From Mangrovimonas sp. YM274 (lineage in GTDB: Bacteria > Bacteroidota > Bacteroidia > Flavobacteriales > Flavobacteriaceae), in NCBI RefSeq assembly GCF_030908385.1, contig NZ_CP133091.1:1446501-1510500 (forward strand): a stretch of DNA of 64,000 nucleotides. Reading direction: 5' to 3'. Numbering within the stretch: the stretch's first letter is position 1; the number at the start of each line of letters is the position of its first letter. The position numbers were made by a program, and so were the translations under genes. Below are positions 1 through 9,245 of the stretch, piece by piece. The notes under the pieces are model-generated. The model was not told where the DNA came from. It was given only the letters and a program-made list of their open reading frames with translations, and did not search any database.

Positions 1-109
1 CGCGATATTTAATAAGCGCTTCTTCAGAAAAATATGGAGCAAGCGCTTCTGCTTTACTTCGGTATCTCCCATCAATTGGAGAGATGGCATTTAATGGTGA
101 TAAAGACAT
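1..109 (-). CDS. purB: Adenylosuccinate lyase, N-terminal fragment (cut by window edge)
   Basis: The first 36 codons of a minus-strand gene that continues past the left edge. The translated start MSLSPLNAISPIDGRYRS is the typical N-terminus of Bacteroidota adenylosuccinate lyase, the enzyme that splits SAICAR and adenylosuccinate in purine biosynthesis. The ATG is the complement of 107-109. A TAnnTTTG box lies 24 bases upstream. No catalytic region is inside the window, so the call rests on the N-terminal signature alone. Confidence 0.85.
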   Translation of the reverse strand, partial: MSLSPLNAISPIDGRYRSKAEALAPYFSEEALIKYR

Positions 110-132
110 GATGTATGTTTTTTTAGAAGTTG

Positions 133-140
133 CAAAGATA
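133..140 (-). promoter_or_regulatory. -7 promoter element of purB
   Basis: On the minus strand this reads TATCTTTG followed by C, matching the Bacteroidota primary sigma -7 consensus TAnnTTTG. It lies 24 bases before the purB ATG. No TTG is seen at the usual -33 spacing, so only half of the consensus is supported. Confidence 0.5.
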
Positions 141-215
141 ATCTTTTTAGGTGTAAGACCGAAGTGCAGATTATGAAGTTTTTGGAAGAATTGGGGCGAC
201 TTTTCTTTACAAAAT

Positions 216-779
216 CTAAGATTTTATTTTTTTGAGAATATGCCGTGCTCGGGCTTTATATCCTGCACTTTGCAATTGAAAATCACGCTCCAAGATCATG
301 GCAAGTTCCGGATGGATCCAATCGTAATCTTTGCCTAACAGAAAAAGGGTATGCATGGCATAGGCCTTTGGAGCAATTTTTTGATCATTGATCATGTAGT
401 CAAAGCAGACTTCAATAATGCGTTCCCTATGGGTTGGGGACAATTCGGTTTGGATCCGGTTTGGAGTTTTGTCGTAATAGGCTTTAATCAGGTATTCACA
501 TACTTTGGCCACAGGCCTTACAGCCGAATCCAAATGCACTTTACCCATATCTTCCGTAAACCTATCTAGGAATGGAATCAAAGCCTCCAAATCTTCTCCT
601 CCTACAAACTCCAATACCCAAGCGGCCCTACAGGAAACCTTGTCATCTACCATAAACAAAATATCCAATAATTTAGGAATAAGTGTAGGGGTAGAGATTA
701 CCAAATTGGCATAGTACAAGCGCTTTTCGCGGGAATGGTTGACAAAATTTAATTCGTCGTAGAGTTGAGCTGAAGTCAC
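216..779 (-). CDS. Conserved HEAT-like helical protein upstream of purB
   Basis: A 187-residue, soluble, leucine-rich, mostly helical protein with no signal peptide or catalytic motif. Residues about 28-75 read like two helical repeats (IPKLLDILF, then CRAAWVLEFVG), suggesting a HEAT/ARM-type scaffold; that is inference from helix spacing. It ends 106 bases before purB on the same strand and so may share regulation with it, although purB has its own -7 box. I recognise it only as a conserved flavobacterial hypothetical protein and assign no biochemical function. Confidence 0.75.
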   Translation of the reverse strand: MTSAQLYDELNFVNHSREKRLYYANLVISTPTLIPKLLDILFMVDDKVSCRAAWVLEFVGGEDLEALIPFLDRFTEDMGKVHLDSAVRPVAKVCEYLIKAYYDKTPNRIQTELSPTHRERIIEVCFDYMINDQKIAPKAYAMHTLFLLGKDYDWIHPELAMILERDFQLQSAGYKARARHILKKIKS

Positions 780-816
780 TATTTATTGCTATTTTTAAAT
801 CCTAAAAATAACTAAA

Positions 817-1293
817 ATGAAAATATTCAAGAAAATCTTATTGGTACTTTTAGTCCTTGTTGTTGTGGCTCAGTTTTTTGGTCCTGAAAAGAATGAGGGA
901 GACCTTGCTTCTTTGGAGCCTTTTTTAACTGAAACCAATCCTCCGGAAGATGTAAAAGTCATTTTAAAGGAAAGTTGTTATGACTGTCATAGTGATGTAA
1001 CTAAGTATCCTTGGTATAACAATATTACGCCAGTGAATTTTTGGATGGGAGAGCATGTAGAAGATGGTAAGAAACATTTGAATTTCTCTGCTTGGAATGA
1101 CTATTCTGTGAAGAAAAAGGACCATAAATTGGATGAATTGATAGAAGAAGTTGAAGAAGGCAAAATGCCATTACCATCCTATACTTGGACTCATGGTGAA
1201 GCCAACCTTACCGAGGCCCAAATAATAGCACTTAACTCTTGGGCCAAGCAATTGCGCAACCAATACCAAGCTCAAATTACCAGCAACGATTAA
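817..1293 (+). CDS. Haem-binding domain protein (single CxxCH), membrane-anchored
   Basis: 158 residues. The N-terminus (KIFKKILLVLLVLVVVAQFF) is an uncleaved anchor or signal segment that would place the rest in the periplasm. At about residues 53-57 there is one c-type haem attachment motif, CYDCH, followed by KYPWYNN, as in the Haem_bd family (PF14376). Single-haem proteins of this family are thought to act in periplasmic redox chemistry; the partner is unknown. The stop codon overlaps the ATG of the next gene (TAATG), so the two are probably translationally coupled. Confidence 0.85.
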   Translation: MKIFKKILLVLLVLVVVAQFFGPEKNEGDLASLEPFLTETNPPEDVKVILKESCYDCHSDVTKYPWYNNITPVNFWMGEHVEDGKKHLNFSAWNDYSVKKKDHKLDELIEEVEEGKMPLPSYTWTHGEANLTEAQIIALNSWAKQLRNQYQAQITSND

Positions 1294-2522
1294 TGAAACA
1301 ACTGCTTATTATCGGCTTCGTGTGGCCCGAACCCAAAAGTTCGGCGGCAGGAAGCCGCATGATGCAATTAATTTTTAGTTTTCTTCAACAGAATTACCAA
1401 ATCACCTTTGCCACGGCAACGGCTAAAACCGATAATGCTTTTGATTTAGAAAGCATTGGTGTTACAGTAAAAGCCATAGAGCTGAACAGCTCAAGTTTTG
1501 ACACTTTTGTCAAGGAATTGCATCCCGATATTGTGTTGTTCGATCGGTTTTTGGCTGAGGAACAATTCGGTTGGCGGGTAGCAGAGCACTGCCCAAACGC
1601 TCTACGTATTTTGGATACTGAAGATTTGCATTGTCTACGCCGCGGAAGGCATCAAGCTTTAAAAGAAGCTAAGGAATTTGACAATGGTTATCTGTTCAAC
1701 GACACAGCAAAAAGGGAAATAGCCAGTATCTATCGCTGTGATTTAAGTTTGATCATTTCAGAAGTAGAAATGGACTTGCTTACTGAAACATTCAAAATAG
1801 ACCCTTCATTATTGTATTATTTACCGTTTCTTCTGGATGAAATCCCAGAGGATACTTTAAGAAATTTACCTTCGTTTGAAGAGCGGCAAGATTTTGTAAG
1901 TATTGGCAATTTCCTGCATGAGCCTAATTACAATATGGTGTTGTATTTAAAAACTGCTATTTGGCCATTGATAAGAAAGCAATTGTCTAATGCAGAATTA
2001 CATGTCTATGGTGCCTATCCCTCCCAAAAAGTGTTTCAGTTATATAATGAAAAAGAAGGCTTTTTAATTAAGGGAGCAGCTGCCGAAGTCGATGAGGTCA
2101 TGCAAAGTGCCAAAGTGTGTTTGGTTCCTCTGCAATTTGGCGCGGGACTTAAGGGGAAATTAATAGATGCTATGATCAATGGTACACCTTGTGTGATGAG
2201 CCCAATTGCAGCCGAGGGGATGTTTGGCCAATTGTCACCGAATGGTTTTATTGCGGTAACACCTCAAGAATTTGCAGACCAAGCAGTGTGTTTGTACAAT
2301 GATAAAGTGGTCTGGGAGCAGAGCCAAGAACAAGGTTTTCAATGTCTTGAAAAGCGATTTATGAAATCCCAATTTGAAATACTTTTTATGAACCGGATAG
2401 AGGAACTATTAAAAACTTTGCCTCTTCACAGACAACAAAACTTTATTGGCTACATGTTATTACACCACAGTATGCAAAGTACCAAGTTTATGAGCAAGTG
2501 GATAGAAGCTAAAAATGCATAG
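1293..2522 (+). CDS. Glycosyltransferase, GT-B fold (glycosyl transferases group 1 type)
   Basis: 409 residues from the ATG that overlaps the previous stop. A longer frame from a TTG at 1239 lies inside the haem protein and is less likely. The start KQLLIIGFVWPEPKSSAAGSR is the usual glycine-rich N-terminal Rossmann strand of GT-B enzymes. The C-terminal half has the nucleotide-sugar region: LVPLQFGAGLKGKLIDAM followed by GTPCVMSPIAAEGM, matching the E/K-x7-E style motif of GT4-like enzymes. Donor and acceptor cannot be read from sequence. Coupling to a haem protein is odd and may be incidental. Confidence 0.85.
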   Translation: MKQLLIIGFVWPEPKSSAAGSRMMQLIFSFLQQNYQITFATATAKTDNAFDLESIGVTVKAIELNSSSFDTFVKELHPDIVLFDRFLAEEQFGWRVAEHCPNALRILDTEDLHCLRRGRHQALKEAKEFDNGYLFNDTAKREIASIYRCDLSLIISEVEMDLLTETFKIDPSLLYYLPFLLDEIPEDTLRNLPSFEERQDFVSIGNFLHEPNYNMVLYLKTAIWPLIRKQLSNAELHVYGAYPSQKVFQLYNEKEGFLIKGAAAEVDEVMQSAKVCLVPLQFGAGLKGKLIDAMINGTPCVMSPIAAEGMFGQLSPNGFIAVTPQEFADQAVCLYNDKVVWEQSQEQGFQCLEKRFMKSQFEILFMNRIEELLKTLPLHRQQNFIGYMLLHHSMQSTKFMSKWIEAKNA

Positions 2523-2644
2523 ATTTTTTACAACATTTAGACTTTTACATATTTTTTAATGGTTTTTGCTTAAATCTTATTTTAGAGAGGGGATAATTGC
2601 TGAATTTTTAATGTAAATTTACAGTAAATTTTTACAAAGCATTT

Positions 2645-5600
2645 GTGATCCCAAAAATACATATATTCCTATTTCTAGTTATTCTACCTATTTTTTGTGC
2701 TGCCCAAGGTAATGTGCCTCCTTCCATTGAAGCTGTAGGAGATCAGGATTACTGTCCTTTATCACAAATAAATATTGTTACCAGTTTTGATATTGTAGAT
2801 CCGGACGATACCAGCGTTGAGGCACTCTACATTCAAATATCTACGGGCTATCAGCAAGGTATTGATAATTTGGTGTTAACAGGAAGTCACCCAAACATTT
2901 CTACAAGTTGGGATGCCAATCAAGGAAAATTGACCTTGAGTGGAGTGGGAACTTCAGAGCCAACTTATACCGATTTAATTGCGGCTGTTAGTGATGTGAT
3001 GTATCAAAGCAACACGGCCAATGTGTCTGGGGAAAAGTACTTTTCATTTACCGTTGGAGATGCCAACTATTTACCCTCTACGGGGCATTATTATGAATAC
3101 GTTCCAAATTTAGGAATCACGTGGACAGTGGCAAAAGCTGCTGCGGAAAGTAGCACATATTATGGGCTTCAAGGGTATTTGGCCACCATAACATCTGCCG
3201 AAGAAGCGCAATTATCTGGAGAACAAGCTGCAGGGGCAGGTTGGATAGGGGGTAGTGATGTAGAGTCCGAAGGGACTTGGAAATGGATGACAGGGCCAGA
3301 AGAAGGTATGGTATTTTGGAATGGCGGCGTGAATGGATCTACACCCAACTATGCTTTTTGGAACACAGGAGAGCCCAATAATTTGAACAATGAAGATTAT
3401 GCCCATGTCACAGCTCCGGGGGTTGGTGTTCCTGGATCTTGGAATGATTTACCTAATGCGGGTGATCCTGCTGGAGCGGGAGATTATCAGCCTAAAGGAT
3501 ATATAGTGGAATATGGAGGCATGCCGGGCGATCCAGAAGTTGATATTTCAGCCAGTACCAAAATTACCATTCCTGAAATTGTGAATGTTGTTGGGGCTGC
3601 GGTTTGTGGTTCGGGTTCCGTGGAATTAGAAGCCGTTTCTTCAGGTGGGACGGTGTTATGGTTTGATGATCCCAATGGGACTTCTATTGCTTCTGGATTG
3701 ACCTTTGTTACTCCAGAAATTTCAGAAACGACTACTTATTATGTGCTAGCTTCCATAAACGGTTGCCCAAATGGGGTAAAAGAACCTGTTGTTGCATCGG
3801 TGGTTGAAATTCCTACCATAACAGATTATAATGATGCCATTATTTGTGGAGTATCTGGGAGTGGCGTACTTAGCGCAACCCCTTCTCAAGGAACGGTTTT
3901 TTGGTATGATGCCATGGTTGGTGGTAATGTAGTTGGGACAGGAAGTACTTTTACAACACCAGAACTTAGTGATACCACAACATTTTATGCTGAAGCCCAA
4001 AATAACGGATGTACAAGTGTAAATAGAGTTCCCGTAACCTTGACGGTTCAGGATACACCATCACCTATAGCAGATGCGGAACAAGTTTTCTGTAGCCTTG
4101 AAAATGCTACCATTGCAAATTTGCTGGTTGAAGGAACAGCCGTTGCTTGGTATGCTTCGGATACAGGCGGAACGCCTTTGGCGACTTCCCAAAACTTAGA
4201 GAATGGCACGAGCTATTATGCCTCCCAAACTATTGATGGTTGCGAAAGTTCTATTCGTACTATGGTGACGGTAGTTCTTTTTGAAACGCCTCAGGTACCA
4301 AATGATATATCGGTTTTGGAAGTTTGTGATTCCAATTTGGATGGTGATGATACTAATGGTGTGTCAAGTTTCGATTTAACCCAAAATGAATCTGTGATTT
4401 TGGATGGAGCCCCAGCTTCAGAGTATGGTTTCTCATATTTTTTGGATGCGGCATTTTCTCAGGAAATCTTAACTCCTGAAAATTTTGAAAATACAGTTGC
4501 TAATACTCAAGCTATTTATGTTCGCGTTACCAATTTGCAGGAGGGTGGCTGTTATTCGGAAGGAAGTTTTGATATTCAAGTAAATGCTTTGCCAGACGTT
4601 GTTTCAAGTTTGGTGTTTAAAAATTGCGATGAAGATGGATTGGCGGATGGCTATACTAATTTCAACCTGAATGAAATTAATGAAGTTTTGGTTAACGGAA
4701 GTTCAGAAGTTTTTGAAATTTCGTATCACTTGACTTTTGACAATGCCAATGATGGCATTGAGGCAGTTAATCCCGTGCCATTCAATAATTCTGTTTCGGA
4801 AGAAGTGTTTGCAAGGGTGGTTTCAGAAAATGGGTGTTTTCGGGTTTCAACCATTACATTAGAGGTGTCCACAACTTCGTTTCAGGACGGTTATATGGAA
4901 ACTTTAGAGTATTGTGATGACGATGGTGATGGCTTTTATGAATTCGATTTAAGCCAGATGTCACAGGTATTTTTGGACCAATTTCCAGCAGGACAAAATT
5001 TAAGTGTTCATTACTATCGAAATCTAGCAGATGCCCAACTGGAGCAAAATGAAATCGATGCCTCCATACCTTATACCAACGAAACTCCTGATGCCCAATT
5101 ATTGTATGTAAGGGTTGAAAGCGATGACAATGGTGACTGTTTTGGGATTGGACCTCACTTGATGTTGGAAGTCTATACTTTGCCTCAATTTGATACCGAC
5201 GATGAAGTCATTTACTGTTTGGAAGGAGATCCTGTTACCTTGATGGTGACAAACCCAAATGGTAGTTACACCTATGAGTGGACAGATAGCAGTGGTACAG
5301 TTATTTCTAATACACCTTCGGTTTCTGTTGCTTCGGGAGGAATGTACTCGGTAGTTGCGACTTCGGAATATGGTTGTCAATCAGAACCGAGTGTGGTAAC
5401 AGTCATAGAATCTTCGGTTGCAGAATTGGATGAGGAAGATATAACGATTCAGGATTTTTCAAATAATAATACCGTTTCTATAAATCCCAATGGTTTGGGG
5501 ATAGGGGATTATGAATACGCCTTGGATGATGAGTTGTCTGGTTTCCATGACGACCCTTATTTTGATGGTGTTGCTGCAGGAGAGCATATCTTGTATGTTA

Positions 5601-5920
5601 GGGATAAGAATGGTTGCGGCATCGCCCAATTGGAGATTTTTGTGGTAGGTTATGCGAAGTTTTTTAGTCCGAATGGAGATACTTATAACGATGTCTGGAA
5701 TATCAAAGGATTTAATGAAGCCTATTCTGAAAAATCTACCGTTAATATTTTTGACCGCTACGGAAAGCTTATGGCCGTAATCAAGCCTTCAGGAACGGGC
5801 TGGGATGGCACCTTTAACGGCCTAGCTTTGCCAGCTTCCGATTATTGGTTTGAAGCTCAATTGATACGTTTAAATGGGCAAACTAGAACCTTAAGAGGGC
5901 ATTTTAGCCTTTTAAGATAG
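2645..5920 (+). CDS. Secreted C-type-lectin and Ig-like repeat protein with T9SS type B sorting domain
   Basis: 1091 residues starting at GTG (MIPKIHIFLFLVILPIFCAAQ is a signal peptide). Residues about 145-292 form a C-type lectin-like domain: HYYEYV, AYFWNTGEPNN-type motifs (here AFWNTGEPNNLNNEDYAH) and GSWNDLP. Two or three repeats of the Ig-like domain common in CHU-type proteins follow (STTTYYVLA, DTTTFYAEA, NGTSYYAS), then several Asp-rich repeats (CDDDGDGFYEFDLS). The last 85 residues, beginning FFSPNGDTYNDVWNI, are the gliding-motility-associated C-terminal (type B sorting) domain. Inferred role: cell-surface or released glycan-binding adhesin exported by T9SS. Confidence 0.9.
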   Translation: MIPKIHIFLFLVILPIFCAAQGNVPPSIEAVGDQDYCPLSQINIVTSFDIVDPDDTSVEALYIQISTGYQQGIDNLVLTGSHPNISTSWDANQGKLTLSGVGTSEPTYTDLIAAVSDVMYQSNTANVSGEKYFSFTVGDANYLPSTGHYYEYVPNLGITWTVAKAAAESSTYYGLQGYLATITSAEEAQLSGEQAAGAGWIGGSDVESEGTWKWMTGPEEGMVFWNGGVNGSTPNYAFWNTGEPNNLNNEDYAHVTAPGVGVPGSWNDLPNAGDPAGAGDYQPKGYIVEYGGMPGDPEVDISASTKITIPEIVNVVGAAVCGSGSVELEAVSSGGTVLWFDDPNGTSIASGLTFVTPEISETTTYYVLASINGCPNGVKEPVVASVVEIPTITDYNDAIICGVSGSGVLSATPSQGTVFWYDAMVGGNVVGTGSTFTTPELSDTTTFYAEAQNNGCTSVNRVPVTLTVQDTPSPIADAEQVFCSLENATIANLLVEGTAVAWYASDTGGTPLATSQNLENGTSYYASQTIDGCESSIRTMVTVVLFETPQVPNDISVLEVCDSNLDGDDTNGVSSFDLTQNESVILDGAPASEYGFSYFLDAAFSQEILTPENFENTVANTQAIYVRVTNLQEGGCYSEGSFDIQVNALPDVVSSLVFKNCDEDGLADGYTNFNLNEINEVLVNGSSEVFEISYHLTFDNANDGIEAVNPVPFNNSVSEEVFARVVSENGCFRVSTITLEVSTTSFQDGYMETLEYCDDDGDGFYEFDLSQMSQVFLDQFPAGQNLSVHYYRNLADAQLEQNEIDASIPYTNETPDAQLLYVRVESDDNGDCFGIGPHLMLEVYTLPQFDTDDEVIYCLEGDPVTLMVTNPNGSYTYEWTDSSGTVISNTPSVSVASGGMYSVVATSEYGCQSEPSVVTVIESSVAELDEEDITIQDFSNNNTVSINPNGLGIGDYEYALDDELSGFHDDPYFDGVAAGEHILYVRDKNGCGIAQLEIFVVGYAKFFSPNGDTYNDVWNIKGFNEAYSEKSTVNIFDRYGKLMAVIKPSGTGWDGTFNGLALPASDYWFEAQLIRLNGQTRTLRGHFSLLR

Positions 5921-5922
5921 GT

Positions 5923-6681
5923 TTAGTTGTAATAGCCGGATGCTTCTAGATAATCCTTGATATCGTTGGATAGTTCCAGTGCACGATTTTGCACTTCCAC
6001 CACATAGGTTTTGATGCGCTTTTTTCTGAAAAGACTGGTACGGAGTAAATTTCTCCCTTTCACAGATTTTAATTGCGCTTCTAGAACAGCTTTTTGAATA
6101 GAGTCATTGTGGAGAAATGGTAAATCTTCATCAAGGTATCGGTTTTCAAATTCATCATTGTAATACCAAAACTCAGCTTCTTCTAAAGTGTATTTTTCAT
6201 CCCAAACAACATGGGTAAGATATCTGTTCTTGATAGTGGTATAATAGGTGTTGATATTGTTGTAAAGCTCTTTATTGTCAATAAGTTTGGAAATGTTTGT
6301 GGAGTTGTATTTTTGGTAGGTTCTGTCTATAATAGGTTTGGTAAGGTAAATGGGCATCACTAATTTGATAATGGTATCCATTTCAAGATGTTCATGCGAA
6401 ATCTGCTTTAAAAGTGTTCTTTTTCTATTGCTCATATCATCCAGAAATTGGATGTGGTCCTCTAGGTTTTCCAAATCCAATGCAATGTCAACTGTCAAGT
6501 CGTTTAGGTAATCCAAGGTATGTTGTTTTTCAATTCGGTCTTGATTCCAGTTGTTTACTTGAAGCGCAATAAGAATCCCTAAAACGACAAGAAGAATTTC
6601 TCCCAAGGCATATTTTAAATACTGTCCCAATTGATTTTTATCCAGAAGTGTTCTTCTGATGTTTTTAAAGAATTTCAGCAT
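5923..6681 (-). CDS. DUF6090 family membrane-anchored protein
   Basis: 252 residues. The N-terminus (FFKNIRRTLLDKN, then YALGEILLVVLGILIALQVNNWN) is the hallmark of DUF6090: a short basic cytoplasmic segment, one transmembrane helix ending in QVNNWN, and a helical periplasmic domain with a coiled-coil start. Function is unknown; paralogues are numerous in Flavobacteriaceae. It converges on the lectin gene with only two bases between stop codons, and no terminator is visible there. Confidence 0.85.
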   Translation of the reverse strand: MLKFFKNIRRTLLDKNQLGQYLKYALGEILLVVLGILIALQVNNWNQDRIEKQHTLDYLNDLTVDIALDLENLEDHIQFLDDMSNRKRTLLKQISHEHLEMDTIIKLVMPIYLTKPIIDRTYQKYNSTNISKLIDNKELYNNINTYYTTIKNRYLTHVVWDEKYTLEEAEFWYYNDEFENRYLDEDLPFLHNDSIQKAVLEAQLKSVKGRNLLRTSLFRKKRIKTYVVEVQNRALELSNDIKDYLEASGYYN

Positions 6682-6770
6682 AGTTGGTTAATGAAATGAT
6701 AGACATTAGCAACTAATTTAATCAAAATTGAATAAAGCTGAGGAAATGAGTTTTGAGACCAATAATTTGC

Positions 6771-6820
6771 AAAAAAAAATACTACCGTTTATAAGAAGAT
6801 ATAAGCAGCAGTATTTTTTT
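6771..6820 (-). terminator. Possible weak terminator after the beta-helix gene
   Basis: Arms AAAAATACT and AGTATTTTT flank a 20-30 base loop, and on the minus strand the right arm runs into a T-tract just downstream of the gene ending at 6838. The stem is AT-rich and short in GC pairs, so this is tentative. Confidence 0.35.
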
Positions 6821-6837
6821 GATTTAAACAAACGAGT

Positions 6838-8547
6838 TTATTTTTTCAAGAGTTTAATTGTATTGAGCTCAAAATTGTTATTGAAAAGACCTAAAAAATA
6901 AATTCCAGAATTTAAGTTATCTAAATTTTCTATTGTGTATTCACTGGTTAAATTCTCTAGGGTGAACTCATTTATCATTTTTCCATTTAAGTTGTAAAGT
7001 ATTATTTTATTGAACTGCTGCTTCTTTGCCCCTTTTATATTGAGATGGTCTGAAATGGGATTAGGGAAAATGGAAACATTATTTTCCAATAAATCGTTTA
7101 TAGAGAGAGTTTCAGAACTCTCCTTAGCACCTATGTCAATTATTGTAGAATTATAAATGTTCTCTATGTCGGGATCGCCCGCATTAATGGCGCTAGAGGA
7201 ATTATTTAATTTACAAAAATCTGGGTTTAGAGGATCCATAGAAATCAAATCAGCTGAAGAGAAGATATTGTAATAGGTGTCTGATGGGGTTCCATTGTCA
7301 TTGGTGGTCACAATGGTCCCAATTCCTATAGGTAAATTGCTTACATCATTACCATTATTGTACAAAAGGTTGTAGGTTACAGAGTTCGGAACAGGAGTTC
7401 CTTCTGAAATGATTCCGCTTACACTGTTGTTTATAATTATATTGGAGTTTATTATAGGGTTTGGGTTAAATGCATCTGAATTATAAATGCTTACTCCTTT
7501 TAAATTTGAAAAAATAGTGTTGTTTCTTATGGTAGGTTGGTTACCATTAACAGAAATCCCTTTAGTTGAATCGAAAATAATATTGTTGTGGATAGTAATG
7601 CTTGTATAAGTTGATATACCATTTATACAATCTGAAATGATATTGTTACGAACTACAGTTTGGTAATTTGCCCAACCTGTATAAATCCCAATCGCATTGT
7701 CATAGATACGGTTACCATCGATAATTGCAATGGGGTTAGTTGAATCATTGAAAAACACACCTCTATCACAATCCGATATTTCATTGTTTAAAATGTTCAC
7801 ATTTGTTGCATCATTGCCAATACTTATTCCTTTTTCATCACTATGTCTTATAATGCAGTTTTCTATAGTGGCTTCAGCTTCTATATTTACTATTCCTTTA
7901 TTCTCAGAATTCTCTTCTTTTCCATATTCAATGATACAGTATTTCAAAATAGTTGAGTTTGAACTTGAATTAATGTTTATGCTATTCCAATCAGTATTTG
8001 AAGGATTGGAATTTTGAGAAGTAAACCTAATGTAATTTTCCTCAGTCCCAATAGCATTTAAGGTGCCGTTAACCAAAATTGAATAGTAACCACTGAATTT
8101 AATTAGTGTTCCAGGTTCAATGGTTAGAGTTGCTCCAGAGGGTACTTTAATATTTCCGTTAACAATATAGGTGTTGTTACTTGTCCAAACGCCAGATACG
8201 TTTGTTGGAAATAAGCCAATTATTCCAATATTGACTATAGAGTTGGAGTTTAGAACAACGCTTGGAAGTGTTGTGTTTTCGGCGATGAACTGGTCGCTCA
8301 AGGTGTATGTTTGATAGCCTTCTTTTTCAAAGGTGACATCATAAATTCCATTCTCAATGGTTGCGTTGAATGTACCATCTGAGTTTGATGTTGTTTCACC
8401 ATAAACAGCACTAGGCGAAATAGGGGCAAATTTAATGGTAATACCACTATGATCGGAGCTGTCATCGAGCAAAACGCTTCCTGTAATTACAGAAGCATTT
8501 GCAAAAGTGGATAAAAAGAAAATTAAATAAAGTAGATTTTTTTGCAT
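6838..8547 (-). CDS. Secreted parallel beta-helix protein with T9SS type A sorting domain
   Basis: 569 residues from the ATG at 8547, chosen because MQKNLLYLIFFLSTFANA is a clean signal peptide; the open frame extends to 8607. Residues about 20-90 form a carboxypeptidase-regulatory-like (Ig) domain (TSNSDGTF, GIYDVTFEKEGYQTYTL). The middle is a right-handed beta-helix with repeated NNIISD/NNTIF/NSNIIINN turns like pectate-lyase-type proteins. The last 80 residues (SIFPNPISDHLNIKG to LNSGIYFL) are a type A sorting domain. No catalytic residues could be assigned; polysaccharide binding or cleavage is inference from the fold. Confidence 0.9.
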   Translation of the reverse strand: MQKNLLYLIFFLSTFANASVITGSVLLDDSSDHSGITIKFAPISPSAVYGETTSNSDGTFNATIENGIYDVTFEKEGYQTYTLSDQFIAENTTLPSVVLNSNSIVNIGIIGLFPTNVSGVWTSNNTYIVNGNIKVPSGATLTIEPGTLIKFSGYYSILVNGTLNAIGTEENYIRFTSQNSNPSNTDWNSININSSSNSTILKYCIIEYGKEENSENKGIVNIEAEATIENCIIRHSDEKGISIGNDATNVNILNNEISDCDRGVFFNDSTNPIAIIDGNRIYDNAIGIYTGWANYQTVVRNNIISDCINGISTYTSITIHNNIIFDSTKGISVNGNQPTIRNNTIFSNLKGVSIYNSDAFNPNPIINSNIIINNSVSGIISEGTPVPNSVTYNLLYNNGNDVSNLPIGIGTIVTTNDNGTPSDTYYNIFSSADLISMDPLNPDFCKLNNSSSAINAGDPDIENIYNSTIIDIGAKESSETLSINDLLENNVSIFPNPISDHLNIKGAKKQQFNKIILYNLNGKMINEFTLENLTSEYTIENLDNLNSGIYFLGLFNNNFELNTIKLLKK

Positions 8548-8676
8548 GAGAGTACAGTTATGGTTGATATCGAGGAGAAAAGTAGTTTTAATGTGAGAAA
8601 TTTCCAAATTTTATTTCAATAGGAAATAGGTTAAGGTTATTAAATTTTATAAAATCATTTATAATTGAAACTAATT

Positions 8677-9150
8677 CTACCTTGACGATAAAACTAATTT
8701 CTTTAACAATGAAATTTGCCCAAGATGATAATAGCTGTGTTCTATGATGGCTTCAATATTACGTTCATAGGTTCCGTAGGCCTCTTTTACAAAAACTTTA
8801 TCTAGATCCTTAGAGGAGAGTTTTTCAACCTCAAGAGCAAAGGTTTCGGCATCTTCAATGATTATTTTCAGTCGTTGTTCCCAATCTTTTTGAGAAGTTA
8901 TAGGAGGGAAATCAAAACTGAATTTGTCCTTTATTAAAAGGTCTCCTCCTTGTAAAACATTTAGAGTGCCAGCAATGTAGTAGTGGATGTGTTGGGCAAG
9001 AGTACCTATAGTGTTGAGTTGCCCAGCAGGTGTGATGGCCATTTGCCAATTGACATCGGAGAGTAGTGATTTTAAATTGGTGTTCGCAATCCAATCCCCA
9101 GAAAGGATCACCTCCCTAAACCGATTGGCAATTTGTTTTGAGCGTTTCAT
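8677..9150 (-). CDS. DinB-like four-helix protein
   Basis: 157 residues from the ATG at 9150; the frame is open to 9207 and an ATG at 9168 is also possible. The sequence has the DinB layout: an N-terminal helix (IANRFREVIL), GTLAQHIHYYIAG with one expected metal-ligand histidine, and a late HSYYHLGQISLLKKL with further histidines. DinB-family proteins bind a divalent metal and often have thiol-transferase or unknown activity. The 5' region contains an 11-bp inverted repeat (9160-9233). Confidence 0.75.
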   Translation of the reverse strand: MKRSKQIANRFREVILSGDWIANTNLKSLLSDVNWQMAITPAGQLNTIGTLAQHIHYYIAGTLNVLQGGDLLIKDKFSFDFPPITSQKDWEQRLKIIIEDAETFALEVEKLSSKDLDKVFVKEAYGTYERNIEAIIEHSYYHLGQISLLKKLVLSSR

Positions 9151-9159
9151 AAAAGTAAA

Positions 9160-9233
9160 GGTTACCATCAGGTTTTTTAAGTCCAATTCGAAAAAAAAAT
9201 AGGACATTTAAAAATACAAAATTGATGGTAACC
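9160..9233. repeat. 11-bp inverted repeat in the DinB gene leader
   Basis: GGTTACCATCA at 9160-9170 is the exact reverse complement of TGATGGTAACC at 9223-9233. Inside it, GTCC (9181-9184) and GGAC (9202-9205) can also pair. It lies at the start of the DinB-like gene, so it could be a leader hairpin or an operator. Confidence 0.6.
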
Positions 9234-9245
9234 CTTAGTTATTTT

